DNA of 64,000 bases from Curvularia sp. ZM96 (GCA_022457065.1 JAJGBQ010000008.1:124001-188000), one strand, 5' to 3'; positions 51,029-63,219 are shown, counted from the first letter of the stretch. A program made the numbers and translations. Notes: generated by a model not told the origin, from the sequence alone.

Positions 51029-53689
51029 CTCGGGCCCAACGGCTGCTGTAGCAGAATTTCAATGAAATTGCCTGTGCTCCGCAGGGGCCTATCACCTCAA
51101 CGATAATGATCACCTCAATGATAACAATATATTTCAATCGTAAATTCAAGCCAAACAGTTATAAAAATATAATCTTTTTAATTTTAGAAATCGGAGATAT
51201 ATTATCAAAGCACTCCCTAGTCAGATATTATCGAAATTGGGCTATTGCAGTAGCTGCTATCGTCGCTGTTGTCACTATTGCTTACATCAATTTTACCATC
51301 CACTACAGCTTTATAAGCTATATTATTAGAAGTATCGACATTAATACACGACTCTGTAGAAGTAGATTCTGCGCAATCTTCTTGAGTATACTGAGTAAAG
51401 TATTCTAGGTCCTGTGACAGCGTGGTGGATGGTAAAGCTGTAGTGAGATGGTGGCTCGTGAGTTTCGTATATGGATCGACAAGTTGACGAACATTATACG
51501 CCACCCACATAGCTGGCGTACGGTCTGTTATTATAGTACCCTCACGATACTTGGAACTGCTATTTTGAAGTATCCATTCCCACTTCATTAAGGCCTTAGT
51601 GTTGTAGTTATTATCGTTAGCGTTCATGTGTTGCCAGTGCGCAACATCGCGCTGTTTTGTGACACCGCCCGCTATACGCTTAGTATATTTACGGCCAAAG
51701 TTCCTTATAGTTGGGAAGATACGCCTCCATTTATTAAAAATAACTCTAGCCTCACGAAGTCGTTTCGTAGCTATCTCCACCTCAAGACGAGCAAGGTCAT
51801 TAACCTGGCGCTGCTGCACCATCCGCCGCGCGTCTTCGGCGTATATTACGCCACCTTTGCTCTCTACAATCCGCTTCTTACGACATCTTCGCTCCTCCTT
51901 GGCAAGGATAGCAGCCTCAGTTTTGTGCAGCTCACGCTTGAAGCCCTCGGCGTTGCGGGCAAGAGCTGAGACGCCACGAAGGTGACGGATCACATCAGCC
52001 GCGACCTGACGAGGGAGGTGTTGATGGATCACGGCGCGAACAAACGGCTCTTGTAACTCGATCTGTCGTACTGTTTCTGGTGTATGCCAAGTAGCGTCGC
52101 CAGGCTTAGGGTCCTCAGGTTCTGGTGTTGCACCTTGTGGTTAAGGCCGCCGCACCAGCTGTGCCGTCTCGAGGTCGATTTTAACGCGGTAGAAGCGTCG
52201 CACAGGCACTCGAGATGGTGATGAGATGAGCGGAGGCGGCGAGGATATATCAAGAGGTGTACCGGCGCGCTGTACAAGTGGTAGTGGTGGTGTAGCTAAG
52301 CGGTCACTACTACTAGAGTAGCAACCTTCTTAGGTGCGAAGATGCGCTAACACGATGTCAGGTTTGTATGGCATTATACCTGTACGGCGCCAACCTAAGC
52401 AGATTGTAGACTTTGTAAACGTCAAGCACCAGATCTCCTCTATTGTAGCCATAAAGTCGGCCTTGTTGATATCGCGCGAGCCTGTACGAGAGGCGTACTC
52501 AAGCGTCTTGCCGTGATACCACTTGAGCGGTTGAAAGCAACCCACATCTAGAGACTGGATGAGGTGGGTTGTATGAGGTGGGAGGGCAAAGAGCTGTATC
52601 TTGTTGTCTTCAGCAAGCTGACAAAACTGCTTTGTATAGTGAGATTTATGCCCATCTATTAGCAATAAGCGCCAAGCTCCATGGCGACTATGGCTTGTCA
52701 CCTTGTTAAAGTGTTGGATCCAGGCGTACGCAAGTTTGTCGTTACTATAACCATTATCGGACACGCCTACAAGATACCCATTAGGTAGATCTACGATCCA
52801 ATGCTCCATCACAGTAGCAGCTTTGACGACAATAAGAGGTGGAATAACCTCGCCTGTGGCCCGGATACACTCAACAAGAGTAATAGGCTCGCGATTGTTG
52901 GCGTTGTGGATAAAGACCGTACGTCCATTTTAGGTGTATAAGTACTGCTCTTATGCAACACCAATGCGGCAGCCTGTCTCATCCATATTGTATATGTCTT
53001 CAGGCAAGATACCACGCTCATTAATAAGGTCTTTAAGCCTAGTATACTAGTCGAGGAGCGCTGCTGGCTCCTGGGCAAGCTTACGCTGCACCTCAATTGA
53101 CTTTGCCTTTATACATCTATATTTTGGGTGCCTTGCGAGCCACCGTCGTGCCCAAAGCTTGCCAACTTTAGGCGCAACTTCATCTAGTCCTGTATACGCA
53201 TCCTCAAGGAGCGAGTTCGCCTGCTGCTCGACTAGTCCACGATGAATACCAAAGCCAATGTTGTCGATAACATCAAGATACCGCTCAAGAGCAAAATCTT
53301 GCGACTCATTAAGCCGGTATAAAGCAGGTGGCTTAGCATGATCACAGCGATTCGGAAGTCCAAGATAGGCGCGCCGCAGGCGTTGATATGGCAGGTTGTG
53401 GGTAGTTGCATAGCTTTTGATGTTAGGTTGATGGAGTAGGCGTAACGCTTCGGCGTGCTTTTGCAACGCCACCAACTCTTCTTTATATACAGACTTTCTC
53501 TTGTTAGCCTTAGGCATGGTAAAAACGATATGCGTAGTCAAGTTTATTTAATTATGCGTTGTTGTGGTAGATGTATGTACTAAAAGCTACGTGTTATCAT
53601 TGAGGTGATCATTATCGTTGAGGTGATAGGCCCCTGCGGAGCACGGGCAATTTCATTGAAATTCTGCTACAGCAGCCGTTGGGCCCGAG
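51029..53689 (-). mobile_element. RIP-damaged pogo element with about 105-bp inverted ends (2,661 bp)
   Basis: Ends begin CTCGGGCCCAACGGCTGCTG and are inverted copies of each other for about 105 bp, flanked by TA at 51027-51028 and 53690-53691. The unit GATCACCTCAA(C/T)GATAA occurs twice in tandem within each end. The ends remain nearly identical although the coding part is damaged. Confidence 0.88.
51217..53541 (-). pseudogene. pogo-type transposase, long C-terminal form, several TAG stops
   Basis: From 53541 downward: MPKANKRKSVYKEELVALQK (second Met), a helix-turn-helix, VGKLWARRWLARHPKYR, then a TAG. The core continues in the same element with YNMDETGCRIGV, another TAG pair, GYSNDKLAYAWIQHF, LLLIDGHKSHY, and HLIQSLDVGCFQPLK with the third Asp. 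A TAG near 52334 precedes a Lys/Arg-rich C-terminal region (RFYRVKIDLETAQLVRRP, 51217-52032) that is longer than in the other transposases here and has no zinc knuckle. The stops are mostly TAG in place of Gln or Trp. It is a third pogo family in this window. Confidence 0.85.
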
Positions 53690-53691
53690 TA

Positions 53692-54613
53692 CTTAGTTCC
53701 GTAAGAATTGTGGAAATCAGAAGATAGAATTATTCGAGCAGCTTCGACAACGCCCCTAACCAAACAAGCCGATAACACATTCGTGTTGGGACCTATCAAG
53801 GTTACCATGATCCTCCAGACTCGGAACGGAAGGCAGCATTGTAGATCAACCGGGACTCCCTGTCTTTCGGTCTAACTTCTTCAGGAAACCGAGAGGGCCA
53901 AGACGAATAGCCAAGAACCATGAAAAGCGACGCCAAGGGTAGCATTCTAGGATTGGCGTCAGCTTACCCAATGAGATTAGCGTTGCAGTCTCTTTGTATG
54001 CAGCCAGCACAGCCTACCACTTCACTACTAGAACAGGATAAGGGAACATACTTCTCGGCCTCTCGACAATGCCAAGTACTGGCGGGCCGTGTTCTCGTCG
54101 AAATTCGAAGACCGCTCAGAGCTCGCGTGAGCAATCAGTCAACGATGCTTTACACTAAAACTCCAGACTGCTAATTATATCACGTCTAGATCTTTTACGA
54201 GTTGAGATTAGCATCAAACTAGTATGATACTACTAGATTAACGACGCCTTTTGCAAGTCGTGGAAGCACGAAGCTTTATGTGATACATACAGCCATGAGT
54301 TCTTAGGGCTTTCTGTCATATTATTTACGAACAATGATTGCCTCTAGTTTAAGATTATACTTATGAATGTATTGATATGCATGTGTATGTCTGTGTGTGC
54401 TCATGAGAACTAGGACGAAATCGCAAAAGCGTGTGTTGGGTACACAGACACCTCACCAGCTAGTATTGGTATAGTCGACTGGGCTCTACTCTATTGATTC
54501 GTACGACGTCTAATTGTCCAAACCACGTCCGCCGATAGACAGGATTAGCAGGCACCTGCTGGCACAAGACTCGTAAATCTGCAAAGTCTATCAGTTTTCC
54601 GTTCTGAACAGCG
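53692..54613. other. Intergenic, no supported gene
   Basis: About 0.9 kb without a recognised gene. A short plus-strand frame at 53920-54174 has no family resemblance. Confidence 0.4.
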
Positions 54614-56631
54614 TCACGAAATGAACACGTACGGTTCGTCAAAGCACTCGTCCCAACCAGGTTTCTTTCGCCGCCAGTATCGCCGGAGTACTGCTAGCGC
54701 CTTCAAAGGACTGCTAGTGCCAAGAAAGCGGGAATGATCTTCTAACAGTCGTTCAATCCAGATTCGAGTACTTGGTTGGTCGTGATATCCCGATTCCACA
54801 CCGAGTACACACAATGGGAATAAGGAGAACTTCTTCAGCTGTCTTAGATGCACCGAAGATTTTAGAATTTCCAAGAGCTGCTCGCCATGTATGGTCCGCA
54901 TGGTATTCATCTCTGTGGTGTTAGGAAGAGCCGCAAGAGCTTGGAATGACATGGCACAGTAAAGCGAAATCGCAGACTGATAGATTGAACCAATCAGCTT
55001 CCAGTCATCTTGCTGCTCGCTGGACTGCGCCCAATCTTCTGGTACAAAGGCCTCAACACGAGCAAGGATGCTGTATGCATCCAAGGTATACTGGTAGGGG
55101 TCTGCGAGGGGCGAGGTCTTCACCTCTTGACGTAGGCGGTTGATACGAATGATCTCAATGAACAGTGCTGGAGGGCATAGTATGTAAGGGAATATAAGTC
55201 TGTATACCTTCTCCACTTCCTCGATGTGCTGTTCGAGTGGCTCAGTGATGCTGATCTGATGTGATGCTGGACCGAGACAGTTGGAAAAGGTTGCAATGCT
55301 GCAGATTGTCAGTAATGGTTATCATAAAGACCGAACTACACCAACAGTACGAAAATCACTAGCGTTGATGTCAGGTGAGGTGCTGCGCGTAAGAGTGGCT
55401 CAAAACCACCACGCACATCTATCAATCGCTTCATACCATCCGCATGAGACCTCCAGTCTCCATCTCGAGAGTTGTGTACCTAAAGGCATCAATCAGCCCT
55501 GCAATAACCCTGCGTAACGCAAAATTTTAACAATACCTCCATCGCCATAAACATGAGGATACTAGCAATCGTTAGATCGCTGCTGCGAGTTTCTTCCCTT
55601 GCTATATTCTCATTAAGGGCTTGAATAGCAAGTCCTCGATATTTGTAAATCTTGATTCGATTGTCTGCAATTGTTGCACGATTTGAGCCTGCAGGTAACG
55701 AGTGTATATAGTGGTTGAGACTTAAGCAGACAGTAGTATAGTGCATTGCAGGAGGCAATACATGCAAAGCCCATACCGGGAAGTGAATCACCGCCGGATT
55801 TGGTGCTAAGGAGTCAGTTTCTTTGGTGTCCGGATATATCCTAGCGTTGACTTGCGGGATGAGTACGAATTCTTTGTTAGAGGGTGTGCACATACAGTAA
55901 TTGACAGCTTGCACTACTTCCCATGTCTCGTTCGACAAGAAATCGTACGATGGGAGTTTGTTCACCTCCATGACCCACAGCAGTCGTTGTAGTTTAGCGA
56001 GGGGACTCCGGTTAGACTGCAGAAGTACCGCGGCCTCCCAGTACTGGCCTCTTTCTACAACTTCCTTGATCTGGTTCTGATTACCGATCCGCATGATACG
56101 TTCGCCCACCCCAGAGGCTGCTGCAGCTTCTGTAGCCATTACTGTAATGTGCTCGTCTTGCTCTTCGATCCTAAGGTTATCCCACCATGATGCTTTATCT
56201 TCCTGCATTAATAAGTTTGAAAGTTGACTGTTATATAGTTCGATGGCCTCCAGAGTGATCGGAGGCTTTTCGACAATCGGCCATTCAAGGGTCAGGCAAT
56301 GCTCTTGCGTAAAGGGTTCCGGCAAACCAGACTCCCTACATGTCCGAGCAGCAGTAACGGGTACGCTAGCAATGACTGGCGCGATGGTCCCGGGATTGCT
56401 TGTTCCAATAGTGAGTGTTTTTGGCGGGATGCCTTTCTTCCTCTCCCGGAGTGTCACTTTCCCTGGTTGCACCCATTGCAATGGCCTTTGATCATTATAA
56501 CCCGGACATTCCCTATCAGCCTTGATGCATTTCTTACATAGCGGAAGGCTGCGATCGCACACCAAGCGTCGTTTGAAGCATGCCCAGCACTGACGGGCTG
56601 CTATCCTTTCCCCATTTCTAGCTTCTTGCAT
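54614..56631 (-). CDS. Zn2Cys6 transcription factor, 637 aa, three exons
   Basis: I join 55537-56631, 55346-55479 and 54614-55298; the introns (57 nt GTATTG to CTTTAG; 47 nt GTTGGT to CTGCAG) keep the frame. Residues 17-44 form the binuclear zinc cluster: CWACFKRRLVCDRSLPLCKK and CIKADRECPGY with six Cys, which binds CGG-type half sites. The C-terminal region has the fungal-specific domain: ILMFMAMEVHNSRDGDWRSH, GMKRLIDVRGGFEPLL, EEVEKVYRLIFPYILCPPAL and EIIRINRLRQ. This layout is like the DUF3468/Fungal_trans_2 group. Targets are unknown; no biosynthetic cluster adjoins it. It is undamaged, in contrast to the regulator fragment at 28.7 kb. Confidence 0.85.
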
Positions 56632-57092
56632 GATATCGTTAACTCACGGTGGCTGTTGCAAACTGCGCAGCTGTCGGAAGCATGAACTTTGCTGATCATA
56701 TCACCTACCTTTTGACCGTAGAATGACCGATAGCCTCTATATAAGCAGATGAGACGACGCAGATAACAATTAATCAATTCTCTCCACAATTTCCTCACAC
56801 ACCAGAGCGTGCGACAGGAACACATAAAAGATCTGCATGCGAAGTAATTGTAGAGCGACAATCAGGTCTGATATCGGTTGACTAGATCCAGCTCTGAGAC
56901 TTGGCGTGTGCAACGCATAGCCGCTTGCGCTCGTAGTTCTCGCACGCCTCCTTGCATAGTGCATACGTATCCCCACTCTCGTACCGATCTCCTTCAATGC
57001 AAGCTTTCCCGTGACCGGCCTAGTCATCACAAGTATTATTGTTTCATTGGCTTACAATCTTTTGAAACTGCTGACTGCCAGTGTACACTAAT
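56632..57092. other. Upstream region of the Zn2Cys6 gene
   Basis: Probably contains its promoter and leader. No other feature is recognised. Confidence 0.4.
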
Positions 57093-57205
57093 TGTAAGCC
57101 TAGAAGTACCATGTATAGTCACGTCGTTGCCCACTGACTAACAACGCTGTATTTAAACTTGCTCCTATCATGATACACAAGAGAATACACACACAACTGC
57201 TTACA
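57093..57205 (+). repeat. Short solo LTR, family A (113 bp, TSD CTAAT)
   Basis: Starts TGTAAGCCTAGAAGTACC and ends CTGCTTACA. CTAAT flanks both sides (57088-57092 and 57206-57210). It is about 14 bp shorter than the other copies through a deletion in its 3' half. Confidence 0.9.
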
Positions 57206-57227
57206 CTAATTAACTAAAGCTAATTAG

Positions 57228-57850
57228 GAAAAGACTACGCTGTGAAGTAAGACTTGGCAATCACTGGGTCATAGCTTCCGCTGTTAGCGCGGGGTCGCTT
57301 GTCGTTGCTCACGCTATTACTGGGGCCAAGAGCCACGGACTTGAATTGAGGCCGGACTAACACCAAATCACTAAGACTCCACACCCGATTTAGCCGATCG
57401 TCGTGTGGTGTCCTGGTGTGCATGATAGGCCTCAAAGTATGCATCATTATGGCCAGAGGTATGCGTCTGCTGAGGTCTAGCCCGCTCTTTATGAAATAAG
57501 AAAGCGGCGGACACAATACAGCTGGTTACGTACTCTAGGTTGCTTATCGTCCACCCATGTAGCGAGACGATCTTTCCCCTTTTTCACCTTCGCCACCCTT
57601 TTGCGGCGCTGTGCTGCTGTGTCACGACCATAGACTGCTAACTAACACCCTTGATTACGCTTACAGCCAGTAAGCAGGACGAAGGATACGACTTTAAACG
57701 CTGCCCCGCAATCCTTCCAACCACGCCGCAATCGCGTGCTCAGCGATCACTACCTCTTGGCACTACTGAGCAACTGAGCAGACTACAGCATGGTGCAATA
57801 TACAGCAGTAGGCAGCGAGCCCTTATGTCTTATTTTTTTTCAACCGAATA
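57228..57850. repeat. About 0.6-kb dispersed repeat (copy 2)
   Basis: Aligns with 4945-5530 along most of its length, with many C/T differences. No coding frame or terminal structure was identified. Confidence 0.65.
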
Positions 57851-58569
57851 GCTGAGGCATTAGTGACTTCCACTTAGTGGCCTACTTGCCAAAGTATTCC
57901 GTTCACAGCACCTTAACTCTCATCTATATACATAACTGGTATCGTAGGAGAATTCCAGTCGTTCTAAACGAAGTTTTTCGTGCAATAAGCATGTACGTAA
58001 CGAGTTTGGGTTATGTGTTGGGTTGCGATGTACGACGCTGAACAGTGCTCTGCATGTGGATGGGGTCTACCAATTTAGTGACGTTACTGCTACCTTTAGC
58101 AGTATTTGAGTGTTTTTGTTTCATCGTTTCCCATAGCTCTCACTCTATAATACGACCGAACCGAGTCCCTTCGTTTGAATTCGCTGCAAAGATAAAATCT
58201 GTGCACAGACATTTTGAGTCCCTAACCAATATAAGGCCGCGAATCAGGCCTCGTATCCATCTCACCACCATATTCTAAATAAGGAATATGAATTTTGTGT
58301 CTCGATTTAATAGCTTAGGTGAGCGCTCATTCGGGATATTGATCCTCAACTAAGTTAACGTCTTGGCCACTGCTTCTACTAGAATAGTTAAAGACTGTTC
58401 TGAACGCATTAAACTGTACCGCGAGATGTTCTACATAAGAGGCTGAAACGCCCCCCTTCAATTTCAAGCACCAGGTCTTTTCCATCAAGCATTACTCCAG
58501 CTCCACACATTAAACAACGAATTTTCCGAATTCACTTCCACCAAGTTTGTCATTACAACCTTACGCACA
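57851..58569. other. Upstream region of the small secreted protein gene
   Basis: Presumed promoter and leader. A short stretch near 58225-58260 (CGCGAATCAGGCCTC) resembles the repeat at about 44630. Confidence 0.4.
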
Positions 58570-59060
58570 ATGAAGCTCTCAACATACCTTGTCTTTGCTG
58601 TCAGCTACCTCGGCTTGACCTCTGCTGCCTCAATCAACCAACCTGGCGAGACCTTGCACTCTCTTGACAGGCGAAGCTGCTTCCAAACTGGAGCAAAGTG
58701 GGGTGGCCAAAGACAGGCCGCCTACAACGCAGCTACGAAAGCCTGCGACGGGCCACTCCAGGGCACTTATCAGAAGGGCGAAAGGCGCGAAAGGTGCTAC
58801 AATATTGGTGGCGGTAAGCACGCGGTGTTTACTATTAGCCTCACCGGCCGTAAGGCTAATGGGCCGCGCTTCATCGGTGGGCCGGAATGCCGCGACCAGA
58901 TTGGGGGACGCATCGGCTCTTGCAGTGCTGATCGAGGAGACGAGCATACGTATGACTACTGGTACTTCAGGTGAGCGCCTTCTCGTAGACTCTTGCATTG
59001 AAATGACTCGTCACTAACGCCACACACTCCAGGGCTGACCCGAATGATGGATCTTGCTGA
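58570..59060 (+). CDS. Small secreted cysteine-rich protein, Y3-like glycan-binding family, 142 aa
   Basis: I join 58570-58970 and 59033-59060; the 62-nt intron (GTGAGC to CTCCAG) keeps the frame and adds the conserved end ADPNDGSC. Residues 1-19 are a signal peptide (MKLSTYLVFAVSYLGLTSA), followed by a short propeptide ending in RR. The mature part has CFQTGAKWG, ACDGPLQGTY, RCYNIGG, ECRDQI, SCS and the C-terminal Cys, an even number that could form three disulphides. This pattern (start C-x-W-G, end DPNxGxC) resembles the fungal Y3-type glycan-binding proteins, secreted lectin-like proteins. A role at the cell surface or towards a host is only inferred. The gene is intact. Confidence 0.65.
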
Positions 59061-59261
59061 GAACACGTAAAGGTTTAGAAAGTCAAGGACACAACAGGCT
59101 CTCATCTTAGCTGAAGAGATCTGGTCCGAGATGGACAGGGCACTAAGCAATTTGAGAGGATACATGTAGGAGGTCGTGAGAGAGAGCTGGTATGCTCGTC
59201 GCCTGTCATTACAGAAGTTTCTTTACTTCTCTACTGTCTTTATCGATTTCAATACCACATA

Positions 59262-59398
59262 ACGTGTCTGTATAGCGAGTCGGTCAGTAGACCGAAGCGG
59301 TCACTATGCCAAGACCCCACCAACTTCATGACTATTACACCACTATTACAGCACAACAATAACAGTAAATTGAAATCGTGATAAGCTATTCTACTCTG
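59262..59398 (-). mobile_element. 3' end remnant of the 44.7 kb pogo family
   Basis: Reverse complement of the end of the element at 44661-45155 (shared TGCCAAGACCCCA(C/T)CAACTTCA and ATTTCAATTTACTG in reverse). It starts ACGTGTCTG after TA (59260-59261). No transposase and no second end is visible. Confidence 0.65.
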
Positions 59399-59579
59399 AA
59401 TCTTCTTCTATATCTTGCTTACATGTGCGCAAGTTATGCCCTACACAACATGCTAGCGGAATTACGGTCCTTTTGGGAACTACGGTCTGAGGGGCTACGC
59501 TCCGTGGAGCAAACGCTTGGTATACAAGAGGTTGTATTCGATAGAGAGCTAGCTACTACTTCGTACAGGATAAATATTA

Positions 59580-60388
59580 TAATCGGTGGTGATCAGCAGT
59601 GATCAGAGTATGATCAGTGCGCGTTGTCTGATCAACGGCGCGATCAGTGGACGTTGTCTGATCCCCAATCAGATATGAAGGATCCAGGTGTATAGTCGAA
59701 CACCTGGATTCTGTGGGCGTCCCGAGATCCCATCGAGGAGTAATCCCAAGGGCGATCAGCCCGTTACATGTCGTAGCGTATGGGATCACCAAGAAAGTCT
59801 TTTTTTAGTCACCCCATTAGTTAGCTCGTTAGACTACAGTTATATACAGTTACTAAGAAGGACTTTTGCTAACCCCTCTATCAACAGCTGGAAACCCCTA
59901 GCTTGGGGTATATGGGTGGTCGCTGCATAGTAAGGGGTAGGGAACCAAAGGAGGGACTTTCGAAGGAGGGCAACGGTTGCCCTCGCTGAAAGCCCCTCCC
60001 CTTGGTGTTGCCCTCTCTCATCTCTCTCCCATTATCCTCTTAGCCTCCTAAATGTTCTGCCATATGATCTTTCCTAATCTAACTTACCTTGTCTTACCTG
60101 CACATGCGCACCTACACGCGTACGCGTAACGCGTTCGCTCTTCTATACTGTCTTCTTCCACACACTTTTCCCCTGACTTAGTAGAAACATATTCTTTTAT
60201 TATGGATGCAACCTATACTGATCTACTGAACTCGTTAATTGACTACCTTCCTAAATACAAGCTTATTGTATGTCGATTACATCGCACTTGCGTTTTACCC
60301 TGCCATCTCTAAACCCATCTATATGAACACCACAACTCAAATAGCGCGACCTGCCGAGCTCTCTTATGGATTTTAACGACACACCTTA
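59580..60388. other. Repeat-like sequence, no gene
   Basis: GATCAG repeats several times at 59589-59680, with GTTGTCTGATC twice; the latter also occurs at about 62868. From 59745 to 59820 the reverse strand resembles the units at 44284-44540 (AAGACTTTCTTGGTGATCC). No gene is recognised. Confidence 0.5.
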
Positions 60389-60515
60389 TGTAAGTCCAGA
60401 AGTACCATGTATAATCACGTGGTTACCTACTGACTAACAACGCTGTATTTAAACTTGCTCTTTGCATTACATACAATAGAACACACAAGACTTCTTACAC
60501 ACTCAACTGCTTACA
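60389..60515 (+). repeat. Short solo LTR, family A (127 bp), abutting a gene end
   Basis: Starts TGTAAGTCCAGAAGTACC and ends CTGCTTACA. The flanks CCTTA and CTATA do not form a clean duplication. The next three bases (60516-60518) are the stop codon of the minus-strand membrane-protein gene. Confidence 0.85.
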
Positions 60516-61868
60516 CTATACTTTACGACTACAGTCGTCTCTATCCTCAATATCTTCTCTATACTCAGATCTTACGGCCATCGTCACTGTCCTAAGAATA
60601 CCCTCTTCAGAATTATCGTCCATACAGTTATCCTCGGGAACCTCCGAGGTTGTTACCATTGTCACAACGCCCTGATGCTGATCTTGCTTATGATGAGATG
60701 TGGGCCAATTAGTGCTTGCGGTCTCATCGTGAGCATCCACTTTCGTACTAGAGTAGGTGCTATTTTGTTGCGGTATTCGAGATCCAATGGTGGAGCGGTT
60801 CGTGATATGGGTGCCGTTCAGTGTATGGTTTCCTTCAGCATACTGTCCGTCACGTTTGTTAGAACTATTGCGCACAACTTTCGAGATCAGAACCGCCATC
60901 GAAAGTTCGATATTAAGTTTGACGATGTAAGCAACAGGGGCAAATTGAACATAACTGAGGAATGATGTTAGTTTTGAGTTCGGCGCAAAAGATAAATGTC
61001 AATGAAACTAGAATACAGGCATGAGAGAAGGGGTTATGAATGGTGGGAGAGAAAACGTACCTGTAGCCGTCCGGCAAGCTCAATAGTCCCAAAAGCAATA
61101 CATCCATGGACGTGGAAACGAGAACAATTGCTGTATTGAACCGGAAAAGTCGCATATACTTCGTTAATCCGTTGGCGATAAGTCGGTATCGTACCAGGTA
61201 CAGGAAATATATGTTGAGTGCCAAATCAACGACAAGGAAGAAAGACTTCTCGACCCGTTCCCAGACGAGATTTACGGCAATGAAAGTTGGCCCTACTTTC
61301 ATGTGCGCAGGAATCCAAATGCAACCAACAGAGATGTTGACAATGCCAATGATTATAAAAAGAACCCATTTGAGCAACCGGGCTTTCTTTTTGTCGACCA
61401 TAATCAAACTGACACGATTGGCAATGATCAGTGGAAGAAGTTGTGTTTGTAACGCCCATAATATTACTATGTTTTGTGAAGGTCAGCCAATGTTAATCAG
61501 ACTTTTGAAAGTCTTTTGGGTGTACGACCTACCAGTACCGAGATAGAAGCAAAAACTTGTAAATAATAGTCAATTGAGGCTCTTGAAAGTGAAAAAATGT
61601 ACGGCATCTGCCACATAACAATTGAAGAGACTGACCTTGGCGGGATAATTCCACATAGGTACAGATACGTCATAACAGCAAATATGAGATTCACTATCGT
61701 GTCTATCCATATCATGTAGAGGTAGGCGTTGTGTAAGGTCCGCGTGCGTTGCCATATGCTCCAAGTCTGTTGTAATGCTTTCCCTGCAGTAGGCAAAAAC
61801 AACCCCAAAAAGACGCCAAAGAAGATTGAGTAGATTTCCATTTTCGAAACAGTTGAATATATTGACAA
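60516..61868 (-). CDS. Fungal integral membrane protein, about 395 aa, three exons
   Basis: I join 61526-61868, 61061-61466 and 60516-60954; introns of 59 and 106 nt keep the frame (donors GTACAC and GTACGT). About six or seven membrane helices are visible: IYSIFFGVFLGLFLPTAG, AYLYMIWIDTIVNLIFAVMT, FASISVLVGLILWALQ, KWVLFIIIGIVNISVGCIWI, FFLVVDLALNIYFLYLV, AIVLVSTSMDVLLLGLLSLP and FAPVAYIVKLNIELSM. Conserved-looking RVSL-MVDKKKARLLKW and FRFN loops match a common fungal membrane family of unknown function. The last 120 residues are hydrophilic and Ser/Thr/Asp-rich. The stop codon lies exactly at the border with a solo LTR, so the native C-terminus may have been shortened. A 54-nt stretch near 61640 could be an optional intron (GTCAGT to TTCAAG). 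Confidence 0.7.
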
Positions 61869-63219
61869 TCGTCTTAATGGATCGATTGATGGGTCTGAAA
61901 TCGGGCAACCCCATCAATTAGATATATAAGTGTTGAGCGCTAGGAGAACATACACACTCAATCACTAGTATGGCAGATCGCTCCTCTATCAGTAAACAAC
62001 AGACGATCTAAGCCAAGAGTCTGGAAGTCAATAGGCCATGCTTAACTTGCGGCTATGTATTCGGCCCTTTGAATGCGAGCGGTCGCATCAAGGGTAACTA
62101 GTCCCTCCTTGTATCGAGTCAACCCTCGGACGATCCATCCCACTAAACGTGCTGACCGAAATCGGTTTCCAGTTCGCGCACCTCGTTTGTTCAAAGCGCA
62201 CGGTGGTTCTCTAAGGAACTTACCCAATATATACTAGCGCCATGCAGGGGCTCTGCGGTCATGATTAGTTCTGACTGTGAGGTTTAGCGAGCAATCCTCT
62301 TTGTGATTGGCCTCGTCCGGCACTAATATAGCACACTAGATTTGCTAACCAATTAAAACGATCAACTATGGCAGTAGCTCTAAAGGCGCTAGCACATTCC
62401 TAGTAAGCGTCCTGAAGTGTAGCCGTGCGCTGAGAACAAATGATGTGCGTGAACTAGAAACTGATTTCGGTTAGCACTATAGTTAACAGACATTTCATGG
62501 GGAAATCCGCAATTCTGGAATAGGCGAATCGGCTCCCTTTCCAGATTTCTAAAGCCAATCTGCTGGGTACGAGAGCCAGGGTTGGAAGTAGCTACAATGG
62601 GTAACTATCTGAAAAATTAACATTAACTAATGCACGCGCCGCCTCTTAACTGCGCTCCCCAGTCCATCAGTGAACCCACACTGAGTCGCAACACAGTGCC
62701 TGAACGCTGCCCATAGCTTGCTACAACACTTGTCGCCAAGACCTATGGTACCACCGCTAATATACATGTAGTTAGGCTCTCTGGCCCTACTTAACGCCTA
62801 GCTAAGGTCGGCTAAACTTACTAGATGTGGATTGATCCTGTTAACGTACCCTGTCAGACTGTTAGGGGTTGTCTGATCAAGGACTGATTTAGATCACTGT
62901 GATAAAAGACTGTGATAAACTTGATGGTGGAAACTGATTGTATTGATTACTGTGTTCTGCGCTCCAGCGGCGCGTAGGCGCGCCGCCTTATGAGCGCAGT
63001 CGCTATTGCTTTTTGCCTCAAGTAGGCGGCTGAGTATCAGCCTTGCCTAGGGATAGGCCTTGGCACTCGGCTCTGATCGGCCCGGATCACAGAATCAGGG
63101 TGCTCGATCACACCCGGATTCTGTCACTTATCTGACACTATTAATTATGGCCATGCTACATATGTAGTATATAATACACGGCTATGCAGCATTATAACAG
63201 GCTAAACACCCTTTATATA
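61869..63219. other. Non-coding, repeat traces
   Basis: No gene. At 62897-62926 there is a reverse-oriented pair of the TTATCACAG motif. Around 63040-63170 are GATC-rich palindromic pieces and a 25-bp match in reverse to 37920-37945. These look like remnants of hAT-type or LTR-type sequence. Confidence 0.5.
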
